Assembly (NCBI GenBank): GCA_019925095.2
Contig: CM034392.1
Location: 14,526,887 to 14,590,886 of the forward strand
DNA from: Dendrolimus kikuchii
Taxonomy: Eukaryota; Arthropoda; Insecta; Lepidoptera; Lasiocampidae
Direction: 5' to 3'
Length of the DNA: 64,000 nt
Part shown: one piece after another, positions 23,683 to 35,577 of the stretch
How the letters are laid out: every line of letters begins with the position of its first letter
Numbering within the stretch: the first letter of the stretch is position 1
The notes under the pieces: model-generated
Seen by the model: only the letters and a program-made list of their open reading frames with translations
Databases searched by the model: none
What the model was told of the DNA's origin: nothing
Position numbers and translations under genes: made by a program

Positions 23683-24785
23683 AGTCCCCCACCACAGTTG
23701 TTCAGATTATAAAGCTAAAAATAATAACAATAGTGTATACAGTATTACAAAGTACACAAGTAACTTACAAATACATCGAGCACTGTTCACAGCTTAAATA
23801 AAATCTGTCTTAGGGACTATATATGCACTGGTTTATAATTTTAGAATTTAGAAATCTTATTTAGGTCGATTATCATACAAGATCTACAGATTTATAAATT
23901 AAGATGAAAAAGTCTTACGTAAATAAAGGATTTAAAAAAACGAGAAGATATGTATATTAGCAACTATCAAAAGAATACTAGGAATGACAATCTATCTATA
24001 CTATAATAAAGCTGTAGAAGGAGGTCAAGTTTAATTAATTCATTAAAAAAAATTAGAATTTCTGTGATTGCCTGTTAGAGAGTATAATGTGAAAATACTG
24101 AACGTATTTAAGTAAAACTTAACACAGAGCTATCTTTATCATGATAAAAAGTAACCTTTTATTCTGATAAAGACTTCGTTTCCGTGGGATAGACGAATAT
24201 AGTGAAACCGATCTAAGAATTTGTTTGCATTAGGCACATTTCGCACTAACTCGAGACTGAGTTGTCTAGCCTGTCGCATAATTAATTCATACGACACTGT
24301 ATATAATATTGATATTTTTCTATGTTCTCTTGCCAAATTTAAAAGGTCCATTTTGTCAGTATTAATTGACTTTGATAGTACACTCGGGCTGAAATAACTT
24401 TTATACATCTCTTGGCATTATAAATACTCTAACATTTATCTTCCTTCTCTAACATGTTCCATGAATTCCTCCTTTTTTACTTATTGTTAATATTGTTGTA
24501 CTTAGTTTGTTTTTAATGTTATTCTTATAAATGTTTTTGATTTCAATATTATGAAGTGATTTTATTGTAACTTTTTATTTTGTATGTTATATTTTAGCTG
24601 TTTGTTGTTCCTTTAAATAAATAAATTTTAGAGTAAAGCTGGGCCAACAATTAATTAAACTAAGTACAAAATAAAAGCATTTTTGTGATAAGTTTTCAAT
24701 TGGAAACTAAACGTTCCTCCCGGAATTATTCTTCCAAAGTGTACTTATGTACTTGCAATTCCTTACATTTAATTTACAACTTCCA
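23683..24785. other. Intergenic region between convergent TMEM11 and DHRS7B
   Basis: Includes the 3' flank of DHRS7B. A minus-strand frame of 89 codons (24408-24139) is open but matches nothing I know and lacks clear splice signals, so I leave it uncalled. The rest is AT-rich without structure. Confidence 0.4.
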
Positions 24786-24976
24786 TTAAGAAGTTTTGTT
24801 TGCTCTCCTAGCCATAGACCAAAAGTAAATAGATGGGGCAGCATGCCTCAAAAATATTGCAAGCCTTGGTAAAAACTGACTTAAGATCAATTCCTTTTTC
24901 TTTGCCACTATAGCATCAACAAACTTTCTAGCCGTATACTCTGGTGTAAAGCCCGCTGCTGTACTGGGATCCATGA
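24786..24976 (-). CDS. DHRS7B: DHRS7B coding exon 5 with stop
   Basis: Acceptor TGTTTCAG. Carries [14 protein letters not shown] and the C-terminal [18 protein letters not shown] helix, ending RRANKTS and TAA at 24788-24786. Confidence 0.94.
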
Positions 24977-27900
24977 CTGAAACATATTTAAATAACCATT
25001 ACCTTTACAATCTCAACATATAGAAACAAGTCATAAAATCATTTAGCAACTTGAGAAAACCGCTTTAAAATCAGTCTACTCTAAATCCCGCGGGTTTAAC
25101 GGTATATAAAGTACCGCAGGACTTAAAAAAGAACAAATATCGTTCTGTGGAAATCCTATTTGAATTAGCCAATTTTTGTGCACCTTGGCCACTAACTTCA
25201 ACAAACAAACAATCATCTTTTATAAACATACCCTTATTTAGTACATATACCCACTCACACACAAACACTAAATACATACTCACAGACACTTAAACACGCA
25301 TCCTCTCAAACGCACGCGCGCACTTCCGCATGCATTCGCTTATTCATCTAAACATAAAAATGCACATTTATATAGGTTGGGGAAAAAGTTTCTTCGCATT
25401 TTATATAAAAATTCAAAAGGTTTTTTTATAAAGTTTATTTACATTTGACTAAAGTATGTAGGTGCCATTTTGTTGGATAACTTTTTGCCATCTTGTAGGT
25501 AGGGACGTGATCCCATTGCTATAAAAATTTTGGGGCTTCTAATCAAAAAACTGCGACAAGTGGTTTTGGCAGTCCTCTCGTGATATTAACCTGACCCTGC
25601 CTAAGGAATTCTGCAGAGACCGAAACAGGTGAAAATCTGAAGGTGCAAGGTCAGGACTATACGGCGGATGCATTAACACCTCCCAGTCAAACTCGTGATT
25701 TTTGCTGAGTGGCTAAATATGTGTGAGGTCTAGCGTTATCATGGTGAAAAACCACACCCCTTCTGTTGATTAATTCCGGCTTTCTCTTAATTTTTTGCTT
25801 TAATCTCATCAATTGTTCGCAGTACAGTTCAGAATCGATGGTCCTGCCTGGCGGTAACAGCTCATAATGAATAATACCCTTCCAATCCCACCATACATAC
25901 AGCATCACCTTGTTGCGAGTTTACCCAGGTTTCGCCAGTCTGTGAAGCCTGACCGGCCTTTGACCACGATCTTTTTCGCACGTTCTTGTCGTACGTAATC
26001 CACTTTTCATCACCAAACCAAAACCAAATTTGCGCTACTCTCACAGATACTGCATTAGGTCCATAAACATCACAAATTTTTTTCGCGGCTTGTGTTGCAT
26101 TTTTACCTTTTTTGTAGTAAAATTTTAAAATGTATCTAATTTCTTCATTAGATTCACTCATTTTAACAATAATAAAAACAAATGAAAATCACACATTTTC
26201 CTAATTTGAATTTGGAATTGTCTTCTTTAAAATTAAAACTTTTTAATGATACCAAAACCTGCCAGTTACAAATGGTATAGCCAAAGAGATCTTATTACAA
26301 GTTCATACATACTATATGCGAAAAGACTTTTTCCCCAACCAATTATTTACATTTTTCATTAGTTCGATCTTTTAAGAAAACTATGTATTGTACGAGAGGT
26401 GGAGGCCAAGAATTTCCATAGGACGAGGTTTTCTCAGTTGGACTTCTGTCTCCCTCTGCTCCATTTTATGAAATTTGTGTATCGTATAAGTAAGACTTAT
26501 TTATAACAAAACTTTTTTGGGATTGTATTTTTGGGAGAAAATGAAGATTATTATTATTATTTAAACCACCTCCGGCAAAATCCCGCGAGGTTATCAGGAT
26601 AAGTATCGCATCATATAAAAAAAAAATGTAAGCAAGCGTTTCACCTTAAACTGTCGGAATAAGCTAACTTTATTCACTCTATAGCACAGATCTACTTATG
26701 TCCGTGAAAAATGGCATCGAAATAAAAAAAAACATTCTAACCATTTTAAACAGTTCCTGGGAAAAACGGCGTGAGATTTTCGGGATATCAAGTACTGCAG
26801 ATTCTAAGGATGATTCTCTTACATCATTAGCGGCAACCAGGTTTTCTTTAAACATGTAGCTTTTAAGAATCTGTCTATTTCAACTACTTTGTTTACAACA
26901 ATAATAAGCGCTAATCAGTTAATAGTAGTTAAACATGAATGATCTAGCACTAGTTTTAAAAAACCCTGGAAACGGCCTATGACGCGTGTTATTATTATGA
27001 CACTCGCTCGCCAATAAGGAGAATTGCCCTTAAAACTGACAATTTGCTATTGAATAGCGAAAATCGCATCGAAATGGGCCATTGATCGAAAACGGGACAT
27101 ACAAAAAAGACTACGCTTTTACAATTTTATAATAATATTATAGATTAAAAGGGATGATAGAATAAAAATAAAATATTATCAATGAAGTTGGGTTGGCTTC
27201 GATGCACGCACAAACAACTTACAGTGTTCTGATGTATGTATGGCAGTTGTTTTTTGCCGAGATTGGATCATCAAAACTATTATTATAAGCCCTACAAGAT
27301 CCGCAGGAAGTTTGTTCATATGAAGATGCAACAGAGATGCAAACAATACTTGAGGTAACATATCCGTTGAAAATAATATGATGTATGCTGCTTATTAAAA
27401 AAAATAATACCTCAAACATTTTGTTCAAATATAATATCTTATAACTTTACCTCCATGTCCATCGCCAGAACCTGTTAAAGCATTTACTGATATAGCAGTT
27501 TTAACATATCCAGGGCTGAATATGGTTACATCAATATTATATTGATGCATCTCAGCTCTCAATGAATCTGCAAAAGCTTGCATGGCATGTTTAGATGCAG
27601 CATATGCTGACCGATCTGGTACAGCAATTAGTCCTTGTACTGAACTCACAAAGACAATGTGACCACTTTTACTTTCTACCATTCTTGGTAACACAGCTGA
27701 AAAGGCAAAATAAAATAACATTTATTTCCTTGTTCAGTCAAAGGAAACGTTTATGCATTTGATGATCTGTATATTTGTTACAATGTTTATAATGTACTCT
27801 ATTCGAGGAATTACAATAAATATAAAATTAATAGAAAGTTATAGAGGACACTGAGCTTGAAAAAAGGATATAGTTCAGTACCCTGTATTTTTAAGTTGAT

Positions 27901-29373
27901 TGTACTTATGATATTTTGCAAAAACTATTTGGATCCTTAAATCTATAATATAAAATTCGAAACTTGCCGTGTCTGTACATGGAAGCTATTTAAAAAAACA
28001 ACTGGAATAGACAATATAAACGATGGAGAACACGATGCATTTTTTATAGATTTTTTGTTTGTTTATCGTTTTGTCTGTTTGTTCGAGATTTAAGTAAAAA
28101 CTATACTGCGCCGATTTCGATGTGGTTTTCGCTGATCGACAGCTAATAATACAACTGGATTACACTACGAGTATAAGTCGTGCGCAGAAGGTTTGACGAA
28201 GATAACCCCTCCCGCTTCCTACAAACGCGACCCGCGTTCGTCTAAGTAGTACTAAGAACTAAGTACAAACTCCATAACTCGAATTTTTTGGCGTCTCCCT
28301 TTAAGTTTGACTTACAGAGGTTTTACTTAGCTTCAATGTACCTACAGACAGCATTATTTCAATTTTGTAATACTATAGATTTCATTAATTTTAAAGTGTC
28401 TTACCATTAGTCAAAGCTACAGAACCAAAATAGTTTATAGACATTATTGATTTATATACATCTATTTTGGTATGTAATACAGCTCCCCTATGAGACACTC
28501 CTCCATTGTTGACTAAGATATCAATTGTTCCACACACTTCATACACTTTCTGCACAAAGGGCTCAATCTCTTCAGTAATGCTAAGATCTAACTCCAAAAC
28601 CACTGGTTCAAGGGTTACAGATGACTATAAACAAAATTTTAGATTATTATAAAAATAAAACATTCAATTCTCAGAAACAAAGTACTAACTTATACTAATG
28701 AACAATAACTTTGAAGAGCAACTACAAAATAATTGTAACATCCCTATTAATATTATAAATGCGAAAGTAACTCTGTCTGTCGGAACGGAAACACTACTGG
28801 ACCGATTTGGCTGAAACTCGGTATACCTAGTCTTGCCATAAATATTGTAACAAAGAAATTTTTTTTCTATTGCAAGTAACATTTATAGGTGTTACGGTGT
28901 GTTAGTTTAATACATAAATATAAAACAATTTAAAATATAAAAAGCTTATTCAAAGTTCTCTCAATTGGCTACAATACAGTCCTTTAAACGTTGAGCCCAG
29001 TTATCAATAGAAGCACGCACTCTTTCCATGGGAAAATTCTTCACTGCCAATCTTATGGATTGTTTTAGGGACTCCAAATTATCATGGCGTTTAGAGCAAG
29101 CCGTACTCTCTAAAACTGACCATAAATCATAATCAAATATAAATATAATAAAAATAAATTGCATTTGGCTCCATACCTACTTTGTGTAATGCAACCACAG
29201 CGATTCGGTTCTCTTTATTGCCCCACTCCATTTTAATATCGCAAAATGTTGTACATTGTATTGGCGCCAAAATGAGAAAACACAATGAACAATCATATCA
29301 AAATGACAGAATCCAAATTCAAATGTAATATTTTGTTTCTTTTTAATTGTAACAGTATTTATGGCCAGACTAA

Positions 29374-29431
<58 letters not shown>

Positions 29432-32400
29432 GCATATAAATAAATAATACAAAAATGAAACTGAATTCATGGATTCATAATCCTTTTTCACCCAACTTAC
29501 AAAAGCCCGAAAGTATGTCAAACGAGATATATGAATCTCTTTTAGAAATGGCATCAGACACAAGTATGGAGTCACTGTTCAAAACTACGCCTCTCAACGA
29601 TTTTTGGTGCAGAATCAGTGGTGAATATCCCATGCTTGCCAAAATGGCTCTGAATATTTTTCTCCCGTTCCCAACAACATATTGGTGCGAAACAGGATTC
29701 TCAACCTATGCAGCCACGAAAACAAGATACCGCAATAGACTGGACGCCGAACCTGAATGAGACTTCAACTGTCCTCTATCAAACCTGACATCAACCGATT
29801 GATGAAAAAAGAAATGCATACCTCCCATTAGTTAGATTTTTTCTTTTTCAATATCTTCTATTATTATACTTGTTATGTAAGTAAGTAATAAGTAACTGTT
29901 ACATGGTAGGTACTTTTATTATTCTTATTAATAAAGAATATACTTTTAAAAACTATTATATTATTGTAGGGTTCCATCTCAAGTATATCGCTTTCCAAAA
30001 GGGTCCGTCACCAACAAAGATTGAGAACCGCTGATTTAATACAATGTAACCTGTATTAACGCCTGCTCTTTAAACAAGAGGTACGTATTAGAGTTTGAGA
30101 TATGGTGTATAATGCGCATTTGGAACCCGTCCACTTTTTCCTTATTGTTTCATCTTGACGCATATAAATAAATAATTTCTTTAAAGTTTGTACGTACGTA
30201 CGTGAGGTTTGGATCCTAACACTTAAGACGGAAAACAAGCTGTTGGGGGCTAAAAGAAAGGTCCTAAGAAAGATCCTGGGTCCGACACAGGAAAGCGATG
30301 GCAAATGGCGGATTCGAAAAAAAATCTGAAATCGAAGATCTGGTGGATGAGCAATGGCGAGACTAAAGCACATCGCTTGCGCTTGCTTGGCCACCTACAT
30401 AGAATGGGGAGGATCACGCGGTGAAAAAAACGGGACGGTGAACAGTTGGTCGGCCCAGATATCGCTGGGGTAACGTAGTGAAGGCTGATCTAAGCGAGCT
30501 TCAAGCCTGTGACTGGCAGGAGACAGCGCTGAACAGAAAGGAGTGGAGTATTCTCGTTTCGAAGGCCAGGACTCATTTTGGGTCGCTGAGTCACAGCAGT
30601 TAGTTAGAAGTTTTAATGGTAGTACATTCATATTGAGACACTACACAGTATTTAATTAATTGATTTTAGAATCAGTAATTTCTATTTAATATTATAATCT
30701 ATATAATATTAACACCAAAAAAATATTCTTAACAATCTAGAAAAATAATATAATTTATAGTGTATTATTTTTTGAACAAAAGTAAAGAAAGTTATTATTT
30801 TAACATTGTTTCAAAGGGGTATGTGTTTTTAGTTAAATCAAATATTATCAGTTCAATAGAACACAAGGTTATGAAAAAAAAGTTTTTTTTTTTTACACTG
30901 TTCCACTACTTCAAAAAAATTGAAAAAATGCATGAGTAGAAAGGATTGTAAAACACATATTCTGCAAAAATTGGTGATAGATAATGTTTAAAATTAAAAA
31001 CTGGAGATAAAAATATTTTAGATTTATTTTATTTTTAAAAAATCGGCTTTTCATCCGGGAATTACAAAAAAAAAATTGTTGTATGCCTTTTGCTCCCAAG
31101 TATTGGTAAAAAAAAACCGCCATGAGTTAATTTCTAATTTTACTATTGAAAAAAAAATAAAACGGAATCTAAACCATACAGGACCCCAGGGACCGATGAG
31201 CATCTTTAATGCCGCCATAACAAACTGCTCCTTCCCCGCGATCTGGAAGGAGGCAGATGTCATTGGTATTCACAAGCCGGGAAAACCGGCTAATAAACCG
31301 TCCAGCTACCGTCCAATCAGCCTACTAAGCGCACTCAGCAAGCTTTACGAGAGAGTCATCCTCTCACGACTTAGAGATTTTGCCTTCAGCAAACATCTAT
31401 TACCTGATGAGCAATTTGGCTTCCGTGCTAGACACTCATGTGTGCAACAGGTGCACCGCATCACGGAGCACATACTATCTCACTTTGCCCATCGCCCCCG
31501 CCCTATAGGAACAGCCGCACTGTTCCTAGACGTAGCAAAAGCCTTCGACAAGGTCTGGCACAACGGCTTGATTTACAAGTTGTACCAGTTCGGTGTGCCA
31601 GACAGACTCGTGCTCATCTTGCGAGACTTCCTCTTAGGCCGAAGCTTCCGTTTTCGAGTGGAGGGAACGCGCTCGTCCCCTCACCCACTCACAGCCGGTG
31701 TACCACAGGGCTCGGCCCTGTCCCCACTACTTTTCACGCTGTACACCAGCGACATCCCAAAAACTCCAGATGTGGAGTTAGCCCTCTTCGCGGATGACAC
31801 CGCACTCTATACATCAGATCGCAACCGACAAATGGCTTGCGTCCGGCTGCAGGCAGCTGTCACAGAGCTAGGCGAATGGTTTCGCAAATGGAGGATAGAG
31901 GTAAACCCGGAGAAAAGCGCAGCAATGTTCTTTTCCCCGGGCACGCTTCGCTCCCCCAAACGCGCTTGCCTTCGCCTAAAAACCATTTCGCTCTACGAAC
32001 AACAAATTCCCTGGGAAAAGTACACCAAATACCTGGGTGTCACCCTAGATCGGAACTTGCGCTTCAACGAGCATATCACTATAATCCGAAATAGAGCGCG
32101 ATTTGTGATGGGTCGTTTAGCACCCATGATAGACAAACGAAGCAAAATGTCCCTCAGACACAAGCTTACTTTGTATAAAACATGCATCCGCCCGATCATG
32201 ACATACGCGAGTGTGGTATTCGGCCATGCCAAGCCTGCCCTTTTAGATAAATTGCAAATCGTGCAAAACAAATTCATGCGCAGAGCCGTCGGTGCTCCCC
32301 TCTATATGCGTAACGTCGACCTCCACCGCGATCTGGAGCTTCCCTCCATCAAAAACTACATTACGTCGCTCTCGCGTAAGTATTTCGATCTCGCGCCGCA

Positions 32401-35400
32401 CCATCGAAATCCACTCGTCGTGTCCGCGTCCGATTATAAGCCTCGGCGAAAGGCTCTCGTGCGACGACCGCGTAACGTCCTCACGGACAGGGTCGACGTT
32501 ATCACAAAACGGCTGGCCCGGATCAGCCCGCCCGCGGTTAGGACGGCAGGCTGGCAGGCACGGACAGACAGACACAGACGGCGGCGTCTCAGGCGCCGCC
32601 AATCAAGATCTCTCCACGTCCCTGCGAGGGACGCTAGGAGACATAGCCCCCCCACAGGATAGACTAGGCGTGTTGCTGGGAAGTTTCTTTCGCCGTTTCT
32701 TCTCTCCCAGCCATAACACGTTGCGAAACGGCAGTAAGATAGCGTAGGCCGCCGCAAACCACCGATCCCGGCCCGCCGGAATCCTTCCCCTCGGGCTTTA
32801 TATTACCCGTCGCCCGTTCTCAATTAGTGCTTTGTGTCGCCCTATGGTGGCCATCATTAAATTCATCCCCCTCTCATGGCAACAGTTCAGCCGAGGTAAA
32901 ATTGTGAATCTAAACCATCCAGGGACCTACATAAACACCCGCAACTTTTTTTACCAAAAGCTGTAGTCAATTTCATTTGTTCATAAATTTCTATGGGTGC
33001 AGTATAGATACAGGGCACATTTATTTTAACTAATGGGAGGAGGGCATGGGATGTGGGGGGGCAGGAATATTAACTTACTTATTTACTTAATGTTTTTGTA
33101 AATGTAACCTTACTTATGTTTTTTGTAATTTGCATTTAAATAGTTATTAATGAATAAATGGTAACCAGTCTGTTCCGCCACTAACCGGCCGCTGCTGTGG
33201 CACACTCGCTTGGCTTGTATGGTTTAGTCTGTGTACAGTTTCCTAGACATAGGGGTTGCAGAAGGGAGAAGTACTTTAATTAATTGTTTTTTATAAGCAC
33301 CCAAAATTCATTTTACATCAAAAATACATTAGAACATTTTCATGGTTTAAAGGCCAATCATAAACTTCACATAAGAAATTATAAGTATTATCTATGATTT
33401 TCATGTTTCTTGTTTTGTAATCTTGTTTTTTCTGTTTAGGTAAATCACAAAAAAATACATACATACATACATATATACATAACATACATACATACATACA
33501 TAACATCACGCCAATTCCCTTGCGGGGTAGGCACGAACAACAGAGCGCCATTTAGGCTTATTCTTACACACCTCACTTGCTTCTTTGACGTTCATAAAAA
33601 TTCATTCACAAAAAAATAGTTGTGTTTTATTTCATTTTTCAACAACTTTCGTGTTTTGGACTATTTTGAATTTTTTTTAAGTCGACTACTGGATTTTGAT
33701 TCGATTTATCACCTTTGGGCCAATGATATAAGTGCAATATCAGTAAAAAAATAAAAGAGGTTGTTTATTTAAAAAAAAAAATAAGATTTCCGGACCATAG
33801 GGGTTGCAGTAGGAGTAAGTATGCCTCTCCTTCCTCCCCGCTCCACCACTCTGCTACTTAAAATTCGTGTATCAAACACCTACAGATTTACCAAAAACAT
33901 AAGTGAGGTTACATTTATAAGAACATTAATATCTCAAGATCTATACATTTTGACATACAGGTTGCAAATGGAGTAAATAGTCAGATCGGGTATAGTTATA
34001 GGGCACATTTATTTATTATGAACTATTATGAACAGATCCAAACTTTTTTAATATAGGTTAAAAGGCTAAGGCGGGAGACAGCAAAGCTCTTAGCCTTCAT
34101 TGTTATTTTTTTTATAACCACCTAAAATTCATGTTATATATCTAACTAGTTTACTTCACAGCTGAGCCGCAGGTCACACTCTAATGCATATCTCTTGCGT
34201 AAAGAACAGGTGTTAATACAGGTTACATTGTACTAAATTTTTATATTAGTGCTACTTGCCCTTGGAAGATTAACTTCATTTTATATCACAAACTATCTCC
34301 CAGTAAATGATCCCATCTCGGTATTAAAATGACATAATTATAGACAATTACAGGAAAACCGATCCAGTAGTCCTAGTAGTTTTTCTGTGAACGCTTAACA
34401 GACAGACAGATTAAGCTACTACTGCATTTTTTTATAGATAGTAATTTTTTATATCTATATAAACGAGCATGCATGACAAGAGTTATGAATGTCAAAGAAG
34501 CAAGTGAGGTGTGTAAGAATAAGCCTGAATGGCACTCTGTTGTTCGTGCCTACCCCGCAAGGGAACGGGCGTGAAGTTATGTGTATGTATGTATATAAAC
34601 TTGAGAAATGATTGGTCACCTATACAAATTTTCGTCCTCTATTTCAACCTGTTCTAGTTTTATTTATCTATCCCCCATCTATTTATCTATAAACTACAAA
34701 ATGACAAAAATTACTAAACTGACCAAAATTACCGAAATGGCTGATATGACTGAAATGGCTGATTTGGCTTAAATGGCTGAAATAGCTGAAATGGTCAAAA
34801 TGACTAAAAAGGGCCAGAATTACCAAAATAGCCCAAATGTCCAATATGAACAAAATGACCAAAATGGCCAAAATGATGAAAGTATCCTATGTTCATCCCT
34901 GCAATCGAAAATATATTTATACTGAGTTTCAGCCAAATCAGTTCCATAGCTTTTCTGTGAAAACGGAACAGACAGACAGACAGTTACTTTCGCATTTATA
35001 ATATTAATAGGGATAATAAATAAATGTGCCCTACAACTATACCGCACCCCCCATTTTTTTTAAACCACCCAAAGTTCACTTTATATCTCAAATAATAAAT
35101 AAAAGTATGTCATATCTATACCGCACCCCCTTTATTTGCACAGCCAATGAAAATTAGATATTAATTACCAATGGTTTAGACAAGAGTTCCTGTTTGACTC
35201 TTTGCAATTCTGTTTTCCGCCTGGCCGCCAAAACTACTTTGCTGCCGTGTTCATAGAAAGTATGTGCTAAGGCTTCTCCAATGCCAGAGCTAGCACCAGT
35301 AATAACTACAACCTGCAAATCATAACAACGTTATATGTAAAGCAATTAAAGTAACCCCCGTTTACAATTCTAAACTCACTTTTCCTTCTAACGCTGCCCG

Positions 35401-35514
35401 GCGTTTTCTTTCAGTTATACGACAACACAGTCCATACATTGCTACTCCTACTGTTAACGGGACGCCAAAGTATTTGATGTACCACAAAACCGAATCATTA
35501 CAATTATATTTCAT
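24786..35514 (-). CDS. DHRS7B: DHRS7B-type short-chain dehydrogenase/reductase, 5 exons
   Basis: Minus-strand exons 35514-35380, 35312-35169, 28624-28405, 27696-27451 and 24976-24786 join in phase to 311 aa. The family is a classical SDR that uses NAD(P)(H). Visible features are an N-terminal hydrophobic anchor (about 10-28), the cofactor loop TGASSGIG (50-57), NNGG (132-135, usually NNAG), catalytic Ser185 and the Y198-x3-K202 motif. The segment SPGYVKT and the junction [10 protein letters not shown] match DHRS7B more than other DHRS7 members. The substrate is not predictable. Membrane (ER or peroxisomal) location is inferred from the anchor. Start: the ATG at 35514 opens the anchor. The gene converges on TMEM11 and diverges from Nipped-B. 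Intron 2 is 6.5 kb, packed with transposons. A SINE-like insertion lies 63 bp upstream of the ATG. Confidence 0.94.
25375..26340 (-). mobile_element. Tc1/mariner element B, internally deleted copy 1
   Basis: Inverted ends are GGTTGGGGAAAAAGTTTCTT at 25375 and GGTTGGGGAAAAAGTCTTTT from 26340 on the other strand. The minus strand begins [20 protein letters not shown], keeps half the helix-turn-helix, then jumps to [12 protein letters not shown] (catalytic Asp), [14 protein letters not shown] and HHDNARPHT. The stretch between the DNA-binding part and the catalytic core is deleted. It lies in DHRS7B intron 4. Confidence 0.88.
26750..27180. repeat. Degraded interspersed repeat in DHRS7B intron 4
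   Basis: Contains phrases such as ACGGCGTGAGATTTTCGGGA and TCGCATCGAAATGGGCCATT resembling the 8460 and 38280 fragments. No coding content. Confidence 0.3.
27451..27696 (-). CDS. DHRS7B: DHRS7B coding exon 4, catalytic
   Basis: Carries [23 protein letters not shown] (active-site Tyr and Lys) and [16 protein letters not shown]. Acceptor TTTTCAG, donor GTAAAG. Confidence 0.95.
28405..28624 (-). CDS. DHRS7B: DHRS7B coding exon 3
   Basis: Carries LELDLS (the adenine-site Asp), [16 protein letters not shown] and [12 protein letters not shown]. Acceptor TTTATAG, donor GTAAGA. Confidence 0.94.
28741..28825 (+). mobile_element. Helitron-like 5' end, interrupted by mariner
   Basis: TCCCTATTAATATTATAAAT follows an A at 28740 and matches the start of the element at 20710 up to CTCGGTATA, where a mariner is inserted at the TA. 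Sequence resembling the distal part (AACGCCTGCTCTTTAAACAA) reappears at 30058-30100. DHRS7B intron 2. Confidence 0.75.
28826..29374 (-). mobile_element. Tc1/mariner element A, short deletion copy
   Basis: Both inverted ends of the 8892 family are present (CCTAGTCTTGCCATAAATAT at 28826; CTTAGTCTGGCCATAAATAC from 29374). On the minus strand only the C-terminal [10 protein letters not shown]...[16 protein letters not shown] block and a scrap of the N-terminus remain. Length is 549 bp. Confidence 0.85.
29375..29428. repeat. TA microsatellite next to mariner
   Basis: About 26 TA dinucleotides directly at the TA junction of the mariner at 28826. Probably an expansion of the TATATA tract present at this point of intact Helitron-like copies. 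Confidence 0.9.
29456..30035 (+). pseudogene. hAT transposase C-terminal remnant
   Basis: The frame 29456-29760 has [20 protein letters not shown], then [20 protein letters not shown] and [11 protein letters not shown], the dimerisation region of hAT (ZBED5/SCAND3-like) transposases. A frameshift near 29757 precedes the expected next block. GGTCCGTCACCAACAAAGAT then TGAGAACCGCTG near 30035 looks like the hAT 3' terminal repeat. No N-terminus is present. Confidence 0.8.
30190..30603 (+). pseudogene. Non-LTR retrotransposon C-terminal remnant (second family)
   Basis: Shifted frames contain [31 protein letters not shown] and then [19 protein letters not shown] with [12 protein letters not shown], ending in TAG at 30603. 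This is the usual C-terminal pattern of another insect LINE group. Several frame breaks; inactive. Confidence 0.7.
31178..32904 (+). mobile_element. Jockey-like LINE, 5'-truncated, long open RT frame
   Basis: One uninterrupted frame to 32662 covers a nearly whole reverse transcriptase: [66 protein letters not shown] (catalytic FADD), [11 protein letters not shown], then the thumb ([20 protein letters not shown]). It ends with an Arg-rich tail. The endonuclease and gag-like ORF are missing. A perfect 13-bp duplication GAATCTAAACCAT flanks it at 31165-31177 and 32905-32917. GC content is far above the surroundings. Inserted in DHRS7B intron 2, antisense to that gene. The open frame indicates a recent insertion. 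Confidence 0.9.
32918..33444. other. DHRS7B intron 2, non-coding
   Basis: No coding content. Phrases such as GTAGTCAATTTCATTTGTTC and ATAGGGGTTGCAG (also at 33798) suggest an older dispersed repeat. Confidence 0.35.
33458..33605 (-). mobile_element. LINE 3' fragment (TATG-tailed) with target duplication
   Basis: Minus-strand copy of the last ~30 residues of the 7356 LINE followed by TATG repeats (33458-33505). A perfect 13-bp duplication TCACAAAAAAATA occurs at 33445-33457 and 33606-33618. Confidence 0.85.
34465..34591 (+). mobile_element. LINE 3' fragment nested in Helitron-like element
   Basis: Last ~35 residues of the 7356 LINE with a TATG tail. A 9-bp duplication TATATAAAC occurs at 34456-34464 and 34592-34600. 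It interrupts sequence continuous in the copy at 20710. Confidence 0.8.
34690..34870. repeat. Minisatellite in reverse Helitron-like copy
   Basis: Degenerate 10-13 bp units built on AAAATGACC/AAATGGCTGA. On the element's sense strand these read TTTTGGTCAT and TTTCAGCCAT, unlike the CTTTTTGCT units of the 20710 copy. Confidence 0.8.
35169..35312 (-). CDS. DHRS7B: DHRS7B coding exon 2
   Basis: 48 codons with the Rossmann-fold cofactor motif [12 protein letters not shown] and the AARR segment. Acceptor TTTGCAG, donor GTAATT. Confidence 0.93.
35380..35514 (-). CDS. DHRS7B: DHRS7B coding exon 1
   Basis: 45 codons from [20 protein letters not shown] through the membrane anchor to RRAALEGK. The donor GTGAGT follows and the intron is only 67 bp. 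Confidence 0.92.
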
Positions 35515-35577
35515 TGCGAAATGCAAATTGCAAAACAATTTACACTTTTACAAAATAAAAACTAGAAATTCCGGTTC

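Larger units (their letters stand above)
34146..35013 (-). mobile_element. Helitron-like element with minisatellite, reverse copy
   Basis: On the minus strand it starts TCCCTATTAATATTATAAAT at 35013 after an A and ends AAACTAG at 34146 before a T, colinear with the element at 20710. The terminal hairpin is degraded. Its central minisatellite (34690-34870) sits at the equivalent place but has a different unit. A LINE fragment (34465-34591) is nested inside. Confidence 0.8.

Noticed and set aside
24139..24408. 89-codon minus open frame between TMEM11 and DHRS7B
   Set aside because: Unrecognised, no clear splice sites or conserved motif; cannot be supported as a gene.
29177..29575. 132-codon minus frame with an Ile/Tyr repeat
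   Set aside because: The repeat is the TA microsatellite read in frame, and the rest is mariner debris.
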